This document shows positions 45,445-54,210 of a stretch of DNA of 64,000 nt, piece by piece. The notes below the pieces were generated by a model. The model had not been told where the DNA came from. It worked only from the letters and a program-made list of their open reading frames with translations, and searched no databases. The position numbers were made by a program, and so were the translations under genes. Each line of letters opens with the position of its first letter. Position 1 is the stretch's first letter. The stretch is taken from the NCBI RefSeq assembly GCF_013255915.1, contig NZ_CP053896.1, forward strand, positions 3,720,001 to 3,784,000. The letters are read 5' to 3'. The stretch is from Providencia rettgeri (GTDB lineage Bacteria > Pseudomonadota > Gammaproteobacteria > Enterobacterales > Enterobacteriaceae).

Positions 45445-46254
45445 TTATAATGCGTATTTCTCAATCGCCTTAGCGACGCCATCAGAATCATTACAACTCG
45501 TAACCCCCGTAGCACGCTGCCTTAATTCTTCCGTTGCATTCTCCATTGCAATACAAATTCCTGAGACATCAAACATAGGCAAATCATTATTTTGGTCACC
45601 AATGCACATGATTTCGTGTTTATATAAATCTAATTGTTGTGCAAGTGCTTGGATTGCTAGCCCTTTATTTGCATTTTTATTTAAAACTTCTAAAAAATAA
45701 GGCGTGCTTCTAACTAATGTATATTGCTGAAAATAATTGGATGGTATCTTTTTGATAACACTAGATAAATAGTTTTCTTCAGAAGAAATCATTAATTTCG
45801 TAAATAAAATATCTGAGGGCATCTCATTCATTGGTACATAATGGATTAATGTATTCGAAAGATAAGCTTCATGTGTCGTATAAAAACCAATAATTTTATT
45901 TGCAGTAAAAATTTTATTATCACCGAGAGCATGTAAAGAAAGGGCTAATTCTTCCGTTTGAGCATAAATTTTCTTATAGTCATCAATATCTAATAAAAAA
46001 TCGATAAGATGATTACCATTTGACGCATCATGAATAACGCTACCATTATTACTAATGCAGTAGTTTCCCGGTTTATCCAAACCCAACTGTTGTAAATAGG
46101 GTTGAATACCTGAATAAGGCCGACCAGAAGCAAGGATAATATGTATATTGTTTTCCTGTGCTTGATGAAGAACTAATTTAATATTATCGCTGATTTGATG
46201 ATGCGTGTTCAATAGTGTGCCATCAAGGTCAATAGCAATTAATTTTACAGCCAT
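45445..46254 (-). CDS. Cof-type HAD sugar phosphatase
   Basis: The start at 46254 (MAVKLIAIDLDGTLLN) is preferred because an AAGGAAA site precedes it; the frame extends to 46278 without a site. The 269-residue IIB HAD protein has motif I DLDGT (D10 nucleophile and D12), motif II SGRPYSG, and the C-terminal GDQNNDLPMF. Such enzymes dephosphorylate sugar phosphates and similar metabolites in the cytoplasm. It follows the antiterminator gene in the same direction, with a RAT-like element between them (46323-46353), so it probably belongs to the same regulon and relieves sugar-phosphate build-up. Confidence 0.9.
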   Translation of the reverse strand: MAVKLIAIDLDGTLLNTHHQISDNIKLVLHQAQENNIHIILASGRPYSGIQPYLQQLGLDKPGNYCISNNGSVIHDASNGNHLIDFLLDIDDYKKIYAQTEELALSLHALGDNKIFTANKIIGFYTTHEAYLSNTLIHYVPMNEMPSDILFTKLMISSEENYLSSVIKKIPSNYFQQYTLVRSTPYFLEVLNKNANKGLAIQALAQQLDLYKHEIMCIGDQNNDLPMFDVSGICIAMENATEELRQRATGVTSCNDSDGVAKAIEKYAL

Positions 46255-46322
46255 ACAATTTTCCTTTTCTATTCCCATTTAAAATAGCAATACAGCATTT
46301 TACAGAGGGAGAATATGACGTA

Positions 46323-46353
46323 GGTTAATGCCTAGTCTTGCCAGTTACACACC
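46323..46353 (-). promoter_or_regulatory. RAT element without terminator, before the HAD phosphatase gene
   Basis: This 31-nt element is identical at all positions to the RAT before the PTS gene (47870-47900), and the identity extends one base on each side. After AACC the usual CTGA arm and T-run are missing, so no terminator can form. It may be a relic, a binding decoy or a stability element. Confidence 0.75.
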
Positions 46354-46379
46354 TATACTAAAAAATGTTAAAATAACGT

Positions 46380-47207
46380 TTAAACTGAATTTAGCAGCCT
46401 TTCTATGTGTAATGCCAAATAAATAATCTCCTCACGAGAGACAGGAATAGTATATTCAGACTGTATCAATGCGGCTATTTTTTTTGCACATGCAAAATTT
46501 TTCAGTAATTCCTTTTCAACGAGTTCCTCTAGTACCGAATTAAATTGGCTACTTTTGTCATGATTTGTTTGGCAGCGGATCAATAAATATTTTAGATGGT
46601 TAATAAACCGAGAAAAGCTATCGGCATCCGTATTAACTTGAATATGAAAAGAATAATTTATGATATTAACAATCTTATAAACCGTTTGCGTGAATTTTAA
46701 CGTATCCCCTACGCTTTTATTATTTAACTTCGCATTGACAAAATGTAGCGCAATTAACGATGCTTCACCCGGTGGTAGGTTGACCCCTAGCTTTTCATTA
46801 ATATAATCAACGGCCACTTTCCCTGCAATAAATTCAAGGTGATAAAGATAGGGAACTTCATAGAGAGAAATACTCATTTCTCTATTTTTACTTCGCTCAA
46901 TAGCAAATGTAATATGTTCAGATAACGTAATGACTAAACTGTCACTTAATTTTGCATTTAAAATCGGTTTACATTTATTAATCACTTCAAGTGTTAGCTT
47001 TATTATCCCAATCGGAATATTATCGACAAAATTATGAATATCATAGTCATGGGGCTTACTAAAAAGCTCATCCCCCTCAGTACAGTGGTAGTTTTGACCT
47101 GCCTTTGAATTAAATCCAATTCCTTTACCAATTATAACGAATTCTTGTTGGGCATCATTATCCACAAGTATCACATTATTATTTATAACTTTTTTTATTA
47201 TATACAT
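46380..47207 (-). CDS. BglG-family transcriptional antiterminator
   Basis: The start at 47207 (MYIIKKVINNNVILV) matches the RNA-binding domain start and has a GGAAGT site upstream; the longer frame to 47222 does not. The 275-residue protein has a CAT RNA-binding domain (about 1-55, with the conserved NNN-V, GKGIGF), PRD1 (about 65-165, with the HITFAIERSKN histidine) and PRD2 (about 170-275, with LIRCQTNHD and LALHIERL). PTS phosphorylation of PRD histidines controls dimerisation. Dimers bind RAT hairpins and prevent termination. Its own leader has a RAT-terminator (47242-47313). It is the only such regulator in the window and is the natural candidate to act on all six RATs. Confidence 0.93.
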   Translation of the reverse strand: MYIIKKVINNNVILVDNDAQQEFVIIGKGIGFNSKAGQNYHCTEGDELFSKPHDYDIHNFVDNIPIGIIKLTLEVINKCKPILNAKLSDSLVITLSEHITFAIERSKNREMSISLYEVPYLYHLEFIAGKVAVDYINEKLGVNLPPGEASLIALHFVNAKLNNKSVGDTLKFTQTVYKIVNIINYSFHIQVNTDADSFSRFINHLKYLLIRCQTNHDKSSQFNSVLEELVEKELLKNFACAKKIAALIQSEYTIPVSREEIIYLALHIERLLNSV

Positions 47208-47241
47208 ATAGAGTACTTCCATTTTTATAAGTTATAAATGC

Positions 47242-47289
47242 AAAAAACCTGAAATGACATGAAGTAAACTTCAGCCTCTTCAGGTTTTT
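47242..47289 (-). terminator. Conditional terminator in the antiterminator gene leader
   Basis: AACCTGAA near 47286-47279 pairs with TTCAGGTT near 47253-47246 on the minus strand; a nested GAAGT/ACTTC hairpin fills the loop, and six T follow at 47247-47242. It overlaps the RAT at 47283-47313. Confidence 0.85.
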
Positions 47290-47313
47290 GCCTAGTCGAG
47301 CTAGTAACACACC
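47283..47313 (-). promoter_or_regulatory. RAT element in front of the BglG-like gene
   Basis: A 31-nt element nearly identical to the sulfatase RAT (differences only in the 5-nt apical loop). It implies autoregulation of the antiterminator, as in the E. coli bgl operon. Confidence 0.85.
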
Positions 47314-47405
47314 AATTACCTGTAGATATATCTTTTCTCCTTTTAAAAAGCAAGATACATCGGTGCTTTTTGTGATCAATAGCTGAGTAGAAACTCCTAA
47401 TTATT

Positions 47406-47462
47406 TTAGAGGAATGCTTTTAGTTTAGAGAAATGCTTTTAGTTTAGAGGAATGGTTTTAGT
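47406..47462. repeat. Three tandem 19-bp repeats upstream of the BglG-like gene
   Basis: TTTAGAGGAATGCTTTTAG at 47406-47424 is repeated at 47425-47443 and 47444-47462, each later copy with one substitution (A for G at unit position 8, and G for C at position 13). It lies about 95 bp upstream of the RAT of the antiterminator gene, where a promoter is expected. Confidence 0.8.
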
Positions 47463-47536
47463 CATCGACTCGTTGTAAATAATACCTTCACAATTAAATT
47501 GTAAGAGAAATTTAAGCTTAGATATAAGCGCATCTC

Positions 47537-47552
47537 TGTCGCACGGATCACA
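47537..47552. promoter_or_regulatory. CRP-like site in the bglG/PTS divergent region
   Basis: TGTCGCACGGATCACA fits TGTGA-N6-TCACA with two mismatches, and the right half extends as GATCACAAAT. It lies 71 bp upstream of the first PTS leader RAT. Confidence 0.45.
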
Positions 47553-47607
47553 AATTTATTAATCAACGATTGTCTTTCATTCATAAAAATCTTATAACGT
47601 AATGGTA

Positions 47608-47638
47608 GGTCTGTAACTAGCTAGACTAGGCAATAACC
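47608..47638 (+). promoter_or_regulatory. First RAT element in the PTS leader
   Basis: A 31-nt RAT with GGTCTGTAACTAG and CTAG-N5-CTAG stem. It shares TGTAACT with the second PTS RAT and differs from the TGTTACT group before the sulfatase, porin and antiterminator genes. Confidence 0.8.
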
Positions 47639-47684
47639 TGAAACAGATTGAATTTAATTAATTCAATGGTTTCAGGTTTTTTTA
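47635..47684 (+). terminator. First conditional terminator in the PTS leader
   Basis: AACCTGAAAC (47635-47644) pairs with GTTTCAGGTT (47669-47678); an inner ATTGAATT/AATTCAAT stem extends it, and a run of seven T (47677-47683) follows. It shares AACC with the preceding RAT. Confidence 0.88.
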
Positions 47685-47869
47685 TTCCTAAATTTTAAGG
47701 TGCAGACAACGACTTTATAAATAGTAATGATTATAAATAATAATGTTTTTTCAGAACGAACGATAAAATTCATTATTATTTGTAAAAAATGATAGAAATT
47801 AGCATTACTCATTAGGTTGTTTGTAAAAATAAAATGAGTCAGGCATAAACTTAAGCTTGAAATATAACA

Positions 47870-47900
47870 GGTGTGTAACTGGCAAGACTAGGCATTAACC
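47870..47900 (+). promoter_or_regulatory. Second RAT element in the PTS leader
   Basis: A 31-nt RAT starting GGTGTGTAACTGG with a CTGG-N5-CTAG stem (one G-U pair). It is identical to the terminator-less element at 46323-46353. Confidence 0.82.
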
Positions 47901-47948
47901 TGAACAATACTTCCAATTAATTTCGGGGGGCATTGTTCAGGTTTTTTT
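47897..47948 (+). terminator. Second conditional terminator in the PTS leader
   Basis: AACCTGAACAAT (47897-47908) pairs perfectly with ATTGTTCAGGTT (47932-47943), loop 23 nt, then a run of seven T (47942-47948). It ends 12 bp before the PTS start codon. Confidence 0.88.
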
Positions 47949-47960
47949 ATAGGTATACTT

Positions 47961-49877
47961 ATGGAAAGTAGACAAGTTGCAGAACAGATCATCACGCTTA
48001 TTGGTGGTCAAAAAAATATTAGTCAGCATTGGCATTGTATTACACGCTTGCGGTTTAACCTGCACAATAATGATCTTGTCGAGGTTGAAAAATTACGTGA
48101 TATCCCTTGGGTATTGGGCGTTAACTTCCAAGGTAATCAACTGCAAGTCATATTGGGAAGCCACGTCACCCACGTCTTTACCGAGCTACATAAAATCGTT
48201 GAGCCAAATGGCTCTCCGCTCGAAGAAACTCAGCAAGAAGAAATAGTAGAACCGAAACAAAATATTATTAATACCTTTTTTGATTTTCTTTCAGGCATTT
48301 TTACCCCTATTTTACCCGCTATTATTGGAACCGGGTTATTGAAGGGATTACTTGCGCTTTTTGATATTTTTGGCTTTATACCTAATGGTAGTTCAGAATA
48401 CCGAATTCTCTATACAATTTCTGATTCAGCATTTTACTTTTTACCTATTTTACTTGCATTTTCTGTCGCTAAAAAATTTAAAACTAATGAGTATATCGCC
48501 GTCACATTGGCATTCATCCTTGTTTACCCGATGTTTCAAGGCGAGCCCACAATGTCTTTCTTTGGCATTAATATCCCTAACATTACTTATAACTTCACCG
48601 TTATTCCGATTATTTTAGGTGTATGGTTATTAAGCTATATTAGCAAATGGGTTGAAAAAATAATCCCTGCTAGTGTAAAAATTATTTTTGCGCCACTACT
48701 TGTTTTAATTATCTCGTCGATTATCACTTTGTCATTATTAGCACCGTTGGGCTACTACGTTGGCGAATATTTACAACAAACATTCTCATATTTATTTGAT
48801 GTTGCAGGCCCTATCGCTGGTTTCATCATGGGAGGATGCCTATCACTGCTAGTAATCACAGGGATGCACTATGCCTTTTTCCCTGCAACATTTTCTAATT
48901 TTAAAACATTGGGTTATGACTTTGTCTTATTACCAATTAGTTTATCCAGCAACCTCGCACAAGCAGGAGCAACATTAGCTGTCGCGATTAAGAGCAAAAA
49001 TACTAAATTAAAATCCATCGCTTACTCCTCATCCCTTTCTGCGGTCTTTGGTATCACTGAACCTGCTATTTATGGCGTGACCATGCGTTTGAAAAAACCA
49101 TTTTATGCTGCATTAATTGGGGGCGCTGTGGGCGGCGGAATTATCGGTACATTCGCAGTAAAAACATTGGCTTTTAGTATTCCAGGAATTACAGCCTTAC
49201 CCACTTATGTTGAAGCGGGAACAAACAATTTCCTGTTTATTTGCCTCGCGGTCATCGTTAGCTTTTCTTTAGCATTCATTATTACACTTTCTTTAAAACT
49301 GGATGAAACAGAGTGCTCTTCGAATAAAAAATCGATCTCCCCCGAGAATATAGATTCATCAAATAAGAATAATAGCCAAGAGAATGTCTTACCGTCACAC
49401 ATTAAAAGTGATAAGAAATTAGCTAATATTAACTTGTTCGCACCTATCTCAGGGGAAACACTGGCATTAGAACAAGTTCCAGACACTGTTTTTGCCAATA
49501 AAATTATTGGTGATGGCATCGCCATCATCCCTTCAGATAATAAAATTTATGCTCCGACTGATGGCACCATTTCCATGGTCACCCCGAGCAAACATGCCAT
49601 CGGACTAACCACCCATGAGGGGTTAGACATCCTAATTCACGTAGGTATCGATACCGTTTCATTAAATGGTGAAGGTTTCATTCTCCATGTTAATGAAAAA
49701 GACAGTGTTAAAGCTGGAGACCTACTCATCGAGTTCGATATTGAAAATATAACTAAACATTCATTATCAACAATCACCCCGGTTTTGATAACCAACTTTG
49801 ACGAGTTCAGTGAATTACAGGTGACAAATCAGAAACATGTCACAAGTAATACCACAACACTGCTCACCGTTAATTGA
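47961..49877 (+). CDS. Beta-glucoside-type PTS permease EIIBCA (BglF-like)
   Basis: A 638-residue fused PTS enzyme II in B-C-A order, as in BglF. EIIB (1-85) has the phosphorylated C26 in HWHCITRLRF. EIIC (about 105-455) is a membrane domain with ITGMHYAFFP and FGITEPAIYGVTMRLKKP, typical of the glucose/beta-glucoside class. EIIA (about 480-638) has H560 in ILIHVGIDTV. A linker rich in Ser/Asn/Lys (about 455-490) joins C and A. It imports and phosphorylates an aryl- or alkyl-beta-glucoside and should phosphorylate the BglG-like protein when substrate is absent. Two RAT-terminators precede it. Confidence 0.93.
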   Translation: MESRQVAEQIITLIGGQKNISQHWHCITRLRFNLHNNDLVEVEKLRDIPWVLGVNFQGNQLQVILGSHVTHVFTELHKIVEPNGSPLEETQQEEIVEPKQNIINTFFDFLSGIFTPILPAIIGTGLLKGLLALFDIFGFIPNGSSEYRILYTISDSAFYFLPILLAFSVAKKFKTNEYIAVTLAFILVYPMFQGEPTMSFFGINIPNITYNFTVIPIILGVWLLSYISKWVEKIIPASVKIIFAPLLVLIISSIITLSLLAPLGYYVGEYLQQTFSYLFDVAGPIAGFIMGGCLSLLVITGMHYAFFPATFSNFKTLGYDFVLLPISLSSNLAQAGATLAVAIKSKNTKLKSIAYSSSLSAVFGITEPAIYGVTMRLKKPFYAALIGGAVGGGIIGTFAVKTLAFSIPGITALPTYVEAGTNNFLFICLAVIVSFSLAFIITLSLKLDETECSSNKKSISPENIDSSNKNNSQENVLPSHIKSDKKLANINLFAPISGETLALEQVPDTVFANKIIGDGIAIIPSDNKIYAPTDGTISMVTPSKHAIGLTTHEGLDILIHVGIDTVSLNGEGFILHVNEKDSVKAGDLLIEFDIENITKHSLSTITPVLITNFDEFSELQVTNQKHVTSNTTTLLTVN

Positions 49878-49885
49878 TTTAGTAA

Positions 49886-51376
<1,491 letters not shown>

Positions 51377-51406
51377 ACCTTAAATTAAACTTATTTAACC
51401 TAATAC

Positions 51407-51443
51407 GCCCTCAATAGTCTTATCCACTATTGGGGGCTATTTA
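51407..51443 (+). terminator. Terminator after the 6-phospho-beta-glucosidase gene
   Basis: GCCCTCAATAGT (51407-51418) pairs with ACTATTGGGGGC (51426-51437) through one G-U pair, followed by TATTTATT. It ends the PTS-glucosidase transcript. Confidence 0.75.
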
Positions 51444-51520
51444 TTGGTATGACAGGCATTGCGCTATTTTTATTTTCTCACGCCTTAACCGAGTGGCAGT
51501 CTTAGTCCCTAACATTAACT

Positions 51521-51538
51521 TGTTTCTCATATGAAACC
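51521..51538. promoter_or_regulatory. Candidate IclR operator 1
   Basis: TGTTTCTCATATGAAACC is an inverted repeat (GTTTC / GAAAC) and shares 16 of its first 17 bases with the palindrome at 51656-51673. It lies 168 bp before the Rieske ferredoxin gene. Confidence 0.5.
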
Positions 51539-51655
51539 AAACTCCATCATAACCTCGACACACCCCACATTTTGAAACGAATATTTTACATATAGTCAAC
51601 ATTTGATTGACTAATAATCACCCATACAATTAATCTGGTTTTAAATAAAAAACAA

Positions 51656-51673
51656 TGTTTCACATATGAAACA
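51656..51673. promoter_or_regulatory. Candidate IclR operator 2
   Basis: TGTTTCACATATGAAACA has perfect 7-bp arms (TGTTTCA / TGAAACA) with a CATA spacer. GTTTC/GAAAC arms resemble sites of IclR-family proteins such as KdgR. It is 33 bp before the first gene, a place for repression. Confidence 0.55.
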
Positions 51674-51705
51674 AAATGTTACAACACATTCAAAAGGAGA
51701 AAACC

Positions 51706-52020
51706 ATGAGCTGGATTGCTGTCTGCGATGTCTCACAAGTTCAAGAAGAATTTCCTTTTTCAGCCAAAGTTGATGATGCCGAAATTGGGATCTTCTTAGT
51801 TGAAGACCAATATTATGCCTTAGAAGATGTTTGCCCACATGCCTATGCCCTGTTAAGCCAAGGTTTTGTTGAAGATGGCAAAGTGGAATGCCCATTACAT
51901 GAAGCCGTTTTCGATATTAAAACGGGTAAATGTTTACGCGAACCTGGTGGGCGAGATCTCAAAACCTACCAGACACGCATTCACAACAACCGAATCGAAA
52001 TCAGTTTGATTGAGGAGTAG
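51706..52020 (+). CDS. Rieske-type [2Fe-2S] ferredoxin
   Basis: The start at 51706 (MSWIAVCDVS) follows an AAGGAG site by 6 bp; an upstream ATG at 51676 has none. The 104-residue protein has Rieske ligands C-P-H in EDVCPHAYAL and C-P-L-H in VECPLHEAVFD. It carries electrons from the FAD reductase (56019-57236) to the Rieske oxygenase (52386-53429) in a three-component system. It is the first gene of the operon and is separated from the next by 2 bp. Confidence 0.93.
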   Translation: MSWIAVCDVSQVQEEFPFSAKVDDAEIGIFLVEDQYYALEDVCPHAYALLSQGFVEDGKVECPLHEAVFDIKTGKCLREPGGRDLKTYQTRIHNNRIEISLIEE

Positions 52021-52022
52021 AA

Positions 52023-52331
52023 ATGGAACCCATTCAAAATATTAATCCGTATTTACCAGCAAATAATCAAATTATCCCAGCACGAGAAGGCGGTAAAGGC
52101 AGTATTCAAGCGCCAGGAAGTGCACCGAATATCGTTTGGCAAACACGTTCACGTATGCCTGATGAGTATGAAAACAAGCTCATTTTTGCACTGGAAACGC
52201 TATTCGCTGCAGGCACTGAATCACTTGAAGAATTAGTTAGTGCCTTAAATCAACAGCAATTATATGACAGACAAGGGCAACCTTGGTCCACAAGCAGTTT
52301 CCGCGAATTTCTTCTCGTCAATGGTTACTAG
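52023..52331 (+). CDS. Small recombinase-like HTH protein of Rieske oxygenase operons
   Basis: A 102-residue protein. The N-terminal 45 residues look disordered (PYLPANNQIIPAREGGKGSI). The C-terminal part is helical with SLEELVSALNQQQLYDRQG and PWSTSSFREFL, the arrangement of the helix-turn-helix of serine-recombinase-like domains, but there is no catalytic part. I recall proteins of this type beside Rieske oxygenases, where their role is unknown. It lies between the ferredoxin and oxygenase genes. Confidence 0.65.
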   Translation: MEPIQNINPYLPANNQIIPAREGGKGSIQAPGSAPNIVWQTRSRMPDEYENKLIFALETLFAAGTESLEELVSALNQQQLYDRQGQPWSTSSFREFLLVNGY

Positions 52332-52385
52332 CACATTGTCATACTAAGAAAAGAAAACAAAAACACCTTTGATAAACGGAAGCAA

Positions 52386-53429
52386 ATGATGATGACAAAT
52401 ACACAACTTCAAAACTACCAAGATTATTTGGATGTCGGATTACGTGGGCAATGGTACCCCGTTTTATCCAGTTGGGAAGTCAGTAGTAACCCTATCGGTA
52501 TTACTCGCTTAGAAGAACAAATCGTGCTTTGGCGTGATGATAAAGGCCAAATTCATGCTTTAGAAGATAGATGCCCTCACCGTGGTGCCCGTTTATCAAT
52601 GGGTTGGAACTTAGGTGAACGCATTGCCTGCTGGTATCACGGTGTCGAAGTCGGTGGAGATGGCGTCGTTAAAGATGTTCCAGCGGTCAGTCAATGCCCT
52701 CTTGAAGGCCAAAAATGTTTAAAAACCTATCCCGTTCAAGAAGTTCATGGTGCTATCTTTCTCTATTTTGCGGTAATTGATGGTGAAACACCTCCTGCCC
52801 TTGAATTCCCTGAAGAATTAGCTGATGACGAAAACCACAGCAATTTCCTCTGTACCGCATCGTGGAAGTGCAATTACCAATATGCACTCGAAAACGTGAT
52901 GGACCCAATGCATGGCACCTATCTCCATTCATCATCACACTCAATGGCAGAAGGTGACAAACAATCAGAAATGATCCTAGAAGCAACAAAAAATGGCTTT
53001 ATTTTCCGTAAAAATGACCAAATAGGTGTCAACTTTGACTGGGTGGAATTCGCGAGTACGGGTGCAAATTGGCTGCGTTTATCTATCCCATATCAAAAAC
53101 GCTTCGGCCCTGGTGGGCACTTTTGGATTATCGGCATGGTCGTACCTGAAGACCGTCACCATACTCGTGTTTTCTTTTGGCGTATTCGCAAAGTGAAAGA
53201 CTGGCAACGTGATTTATGGCGCTTTATGTACCGCAACCGCCTAGAAGGACTGCATTGGGATGTTTTAGAACAAGATCGCATTATTTTAGAAAACCTCACA
53301 CCAAATGCACGCGATAAAGAATTTCTTTATCAGCACGATGTGGGTTTATCCCGCCTACGCCGCATTATGCAACGCGAAGCGAAGAAACAGTTTGACTTAA
53401 TCAACAATAAGGAAACTGAAAATGCATGA
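52386..53429 (+). CDS. Rieske non-haem iron oxygenase, alpha subunit
   Basis: A 347-residue oxygenase; three ATGs in a row (52386-52394) make the exact start uncertain. The Rieske domain has CPHRGARL and CWYHG (residues about 62-85). The catalytic domain has the mononuclear iron site D-x2-H-x4-H in ENVMDPMHGTYLH (about 168-180) with a C-terminal D expected as third ligand. The size matches single-subunit demethylase/oxygenase types (vanillate demethylase-like) more than ring-dihydroxylating alpha-beta enzymes. It would hydroxylate or dealkylate an aromatic or similar substrate using the ferredoxin and reductase of this operon. Confidence 0.92.
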   Translation: MMMTNTQLQNYQDYLDVGLRGQWYPVLSSWEVSSNPIGITRLEEQIVLWRDDKGQIHALEDRCPHRGARLSMGWNLGERIACWYHGVEVGGDGVVKDVPAVSQCPLEGQKCLKTYPVQEVHGAIFLYFAVIDGETPPALEFPEELADDENHSNFLCTASWKCNYQYALENVMDPMHGTYLHSSSHSMAEGDKQSEMILEATKNGFIFRKNDQIGVNFDWVEFASTGANWLRLSIPYQKRFGPGGHFWIIGMVVPEDRHHTRVFFWRIRKVKDWQRDLWRFMYRNRLEGLHWDVLEQDRIILENLTPNARDKEFLYQHDVGLSRLRRIMQREAKKQFDLINNKETENA

Positions 53430-54177
53430 TATCTTGGCAGGAAAACGCATTGTAATCACAGGAGCCGCAAGAGGGCTTGGCTTGAGTTTTGCGCAAGCTG
53501 CTGCAGAACAAGGTGCTCAAGTTATCTTGTGTGACATCCTAGAACAACGATTACAAGAAAGTGTAGAGTCCTTACAACAACAAGGGTTTGAAGCCCAAGG
53601 TGTTTCTCTCGACTTAGCGGATCCTGACTCAATCACTCATGCATTCAACAGTATTGGTCAACAAGGCGCAATTGATGGGCTGATTAATAATGCAGCTCTG
53701 GCAACCGGAGTGGGTGGGAAGCTGCTCGACGAATATGACTTGGCGCTATGGGATAAGGTCATGACAGTGAACGTCAGAGGAACTTGGTTAGCCACCAAAG
53801 CCGCTCTCCCCTTTTTAAAGCAGAGTTCCCGCGGCAAAATTATCAATATTGCCTCTGATACCGCACTTTGGGGAGCCCCTAAGCTCATGGCTTATGTCGC
53901 CAGTAAAGGCGCAATCATCAGTATGACCCGCTCAATGGCACGTGAACTCGGCGTTCACCGTATTTGTGTCAACGCGATTGCCCCTGGGCTCACTAAAGTC
54001 GAAGCGACCGAATACGTTCCCGCTGAGCGCCACCAGCTATATGAAAATGGCAGAGCATTACAAGGAGAGCAGATGCCCGAAGACGTTACGGGAACCGCTT
54101 TGTATTTGCTTTCGCCCATGGCCGATTTTGTCACAGGCCAGCTAATCCCAGTTAATGGTGGCTTTATTTTTAACTAA
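53422..54177 (+). CDS. Short-chain dehydrogenase/reductase
   Basis: A 251-residue classical SDR. The cofactor motif is TGAARGLGLSFA, followed by NNAALATG, the catalytic serine in INIASD, the YVASKGA motif (Y-x3-K) and IAPGLTKVEA. The length is normal. It overlaps the oxygenase stop by 8 bp, so translation is coupled. It likely oxidises an alcohol or dihydrodiol made by the oxygenase. Confidence 0.92.
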   Translation: MHDILAGKRIVITGAARGLGLSFAQAAAEQGAQVILCDILEQRLQESVESLQQQGFEAQGVSLDLADPDSITHAFNSIGQQGAIDGLINNAALATGVGGKLLDEYDLALWDKVMTVNVRGTWLATKAALPFLKQSSRGKIINIASDTALWGAPKLMAYVASKGAIISMTRSMARELGVHRICVNAIAPGLTKVEATEYVPAERHQLYENGRALQGEQMPEDVTGTALYLLSPMADFVTGQLIPVNGGFIFN

Positions 54178-54210
54178 TTTCGCCATTCAGTCGGTAAAGA
54201 GGTGAGGACC

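Larger units (their letters stand above)
47208..47960. other. Divergent bglG-like / PTS control region with three RAT elements
   Basis: This 753-bp region has no gene. Going left to right it contains a RAT-terminator for the antiterminator gene (minus), a 3 x 19-bp tandem repeat (47406-47462), a CRP-like site (47537-47552), a first plus-strand RAT-terminator (47608-47684), a long 11-bp-arm inverted repeat (47735-47745 with 47771-47781) and a second plus-strand RAT-terminator (47870-47948) ending 12 bp before the PTS gene. Confidence 0.75.
51377..51705. other. Intergenic region with terminator and two candidate IclR operators
   Basis: This 329-bp stretch has no gene. It holds a hairpin terminator for the glucosidase operon (51407-51443) and two related palindromes (51521-51538, 51656-51673) before the catabolic operon. 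Confidence 0.65.

Noticed and set aside
47406-47462. Replication iterons or CRISPR repeats
   Set aside because: Only three end-to-end units, no rep or cas genes; a promoter-linked repeat is simpler.
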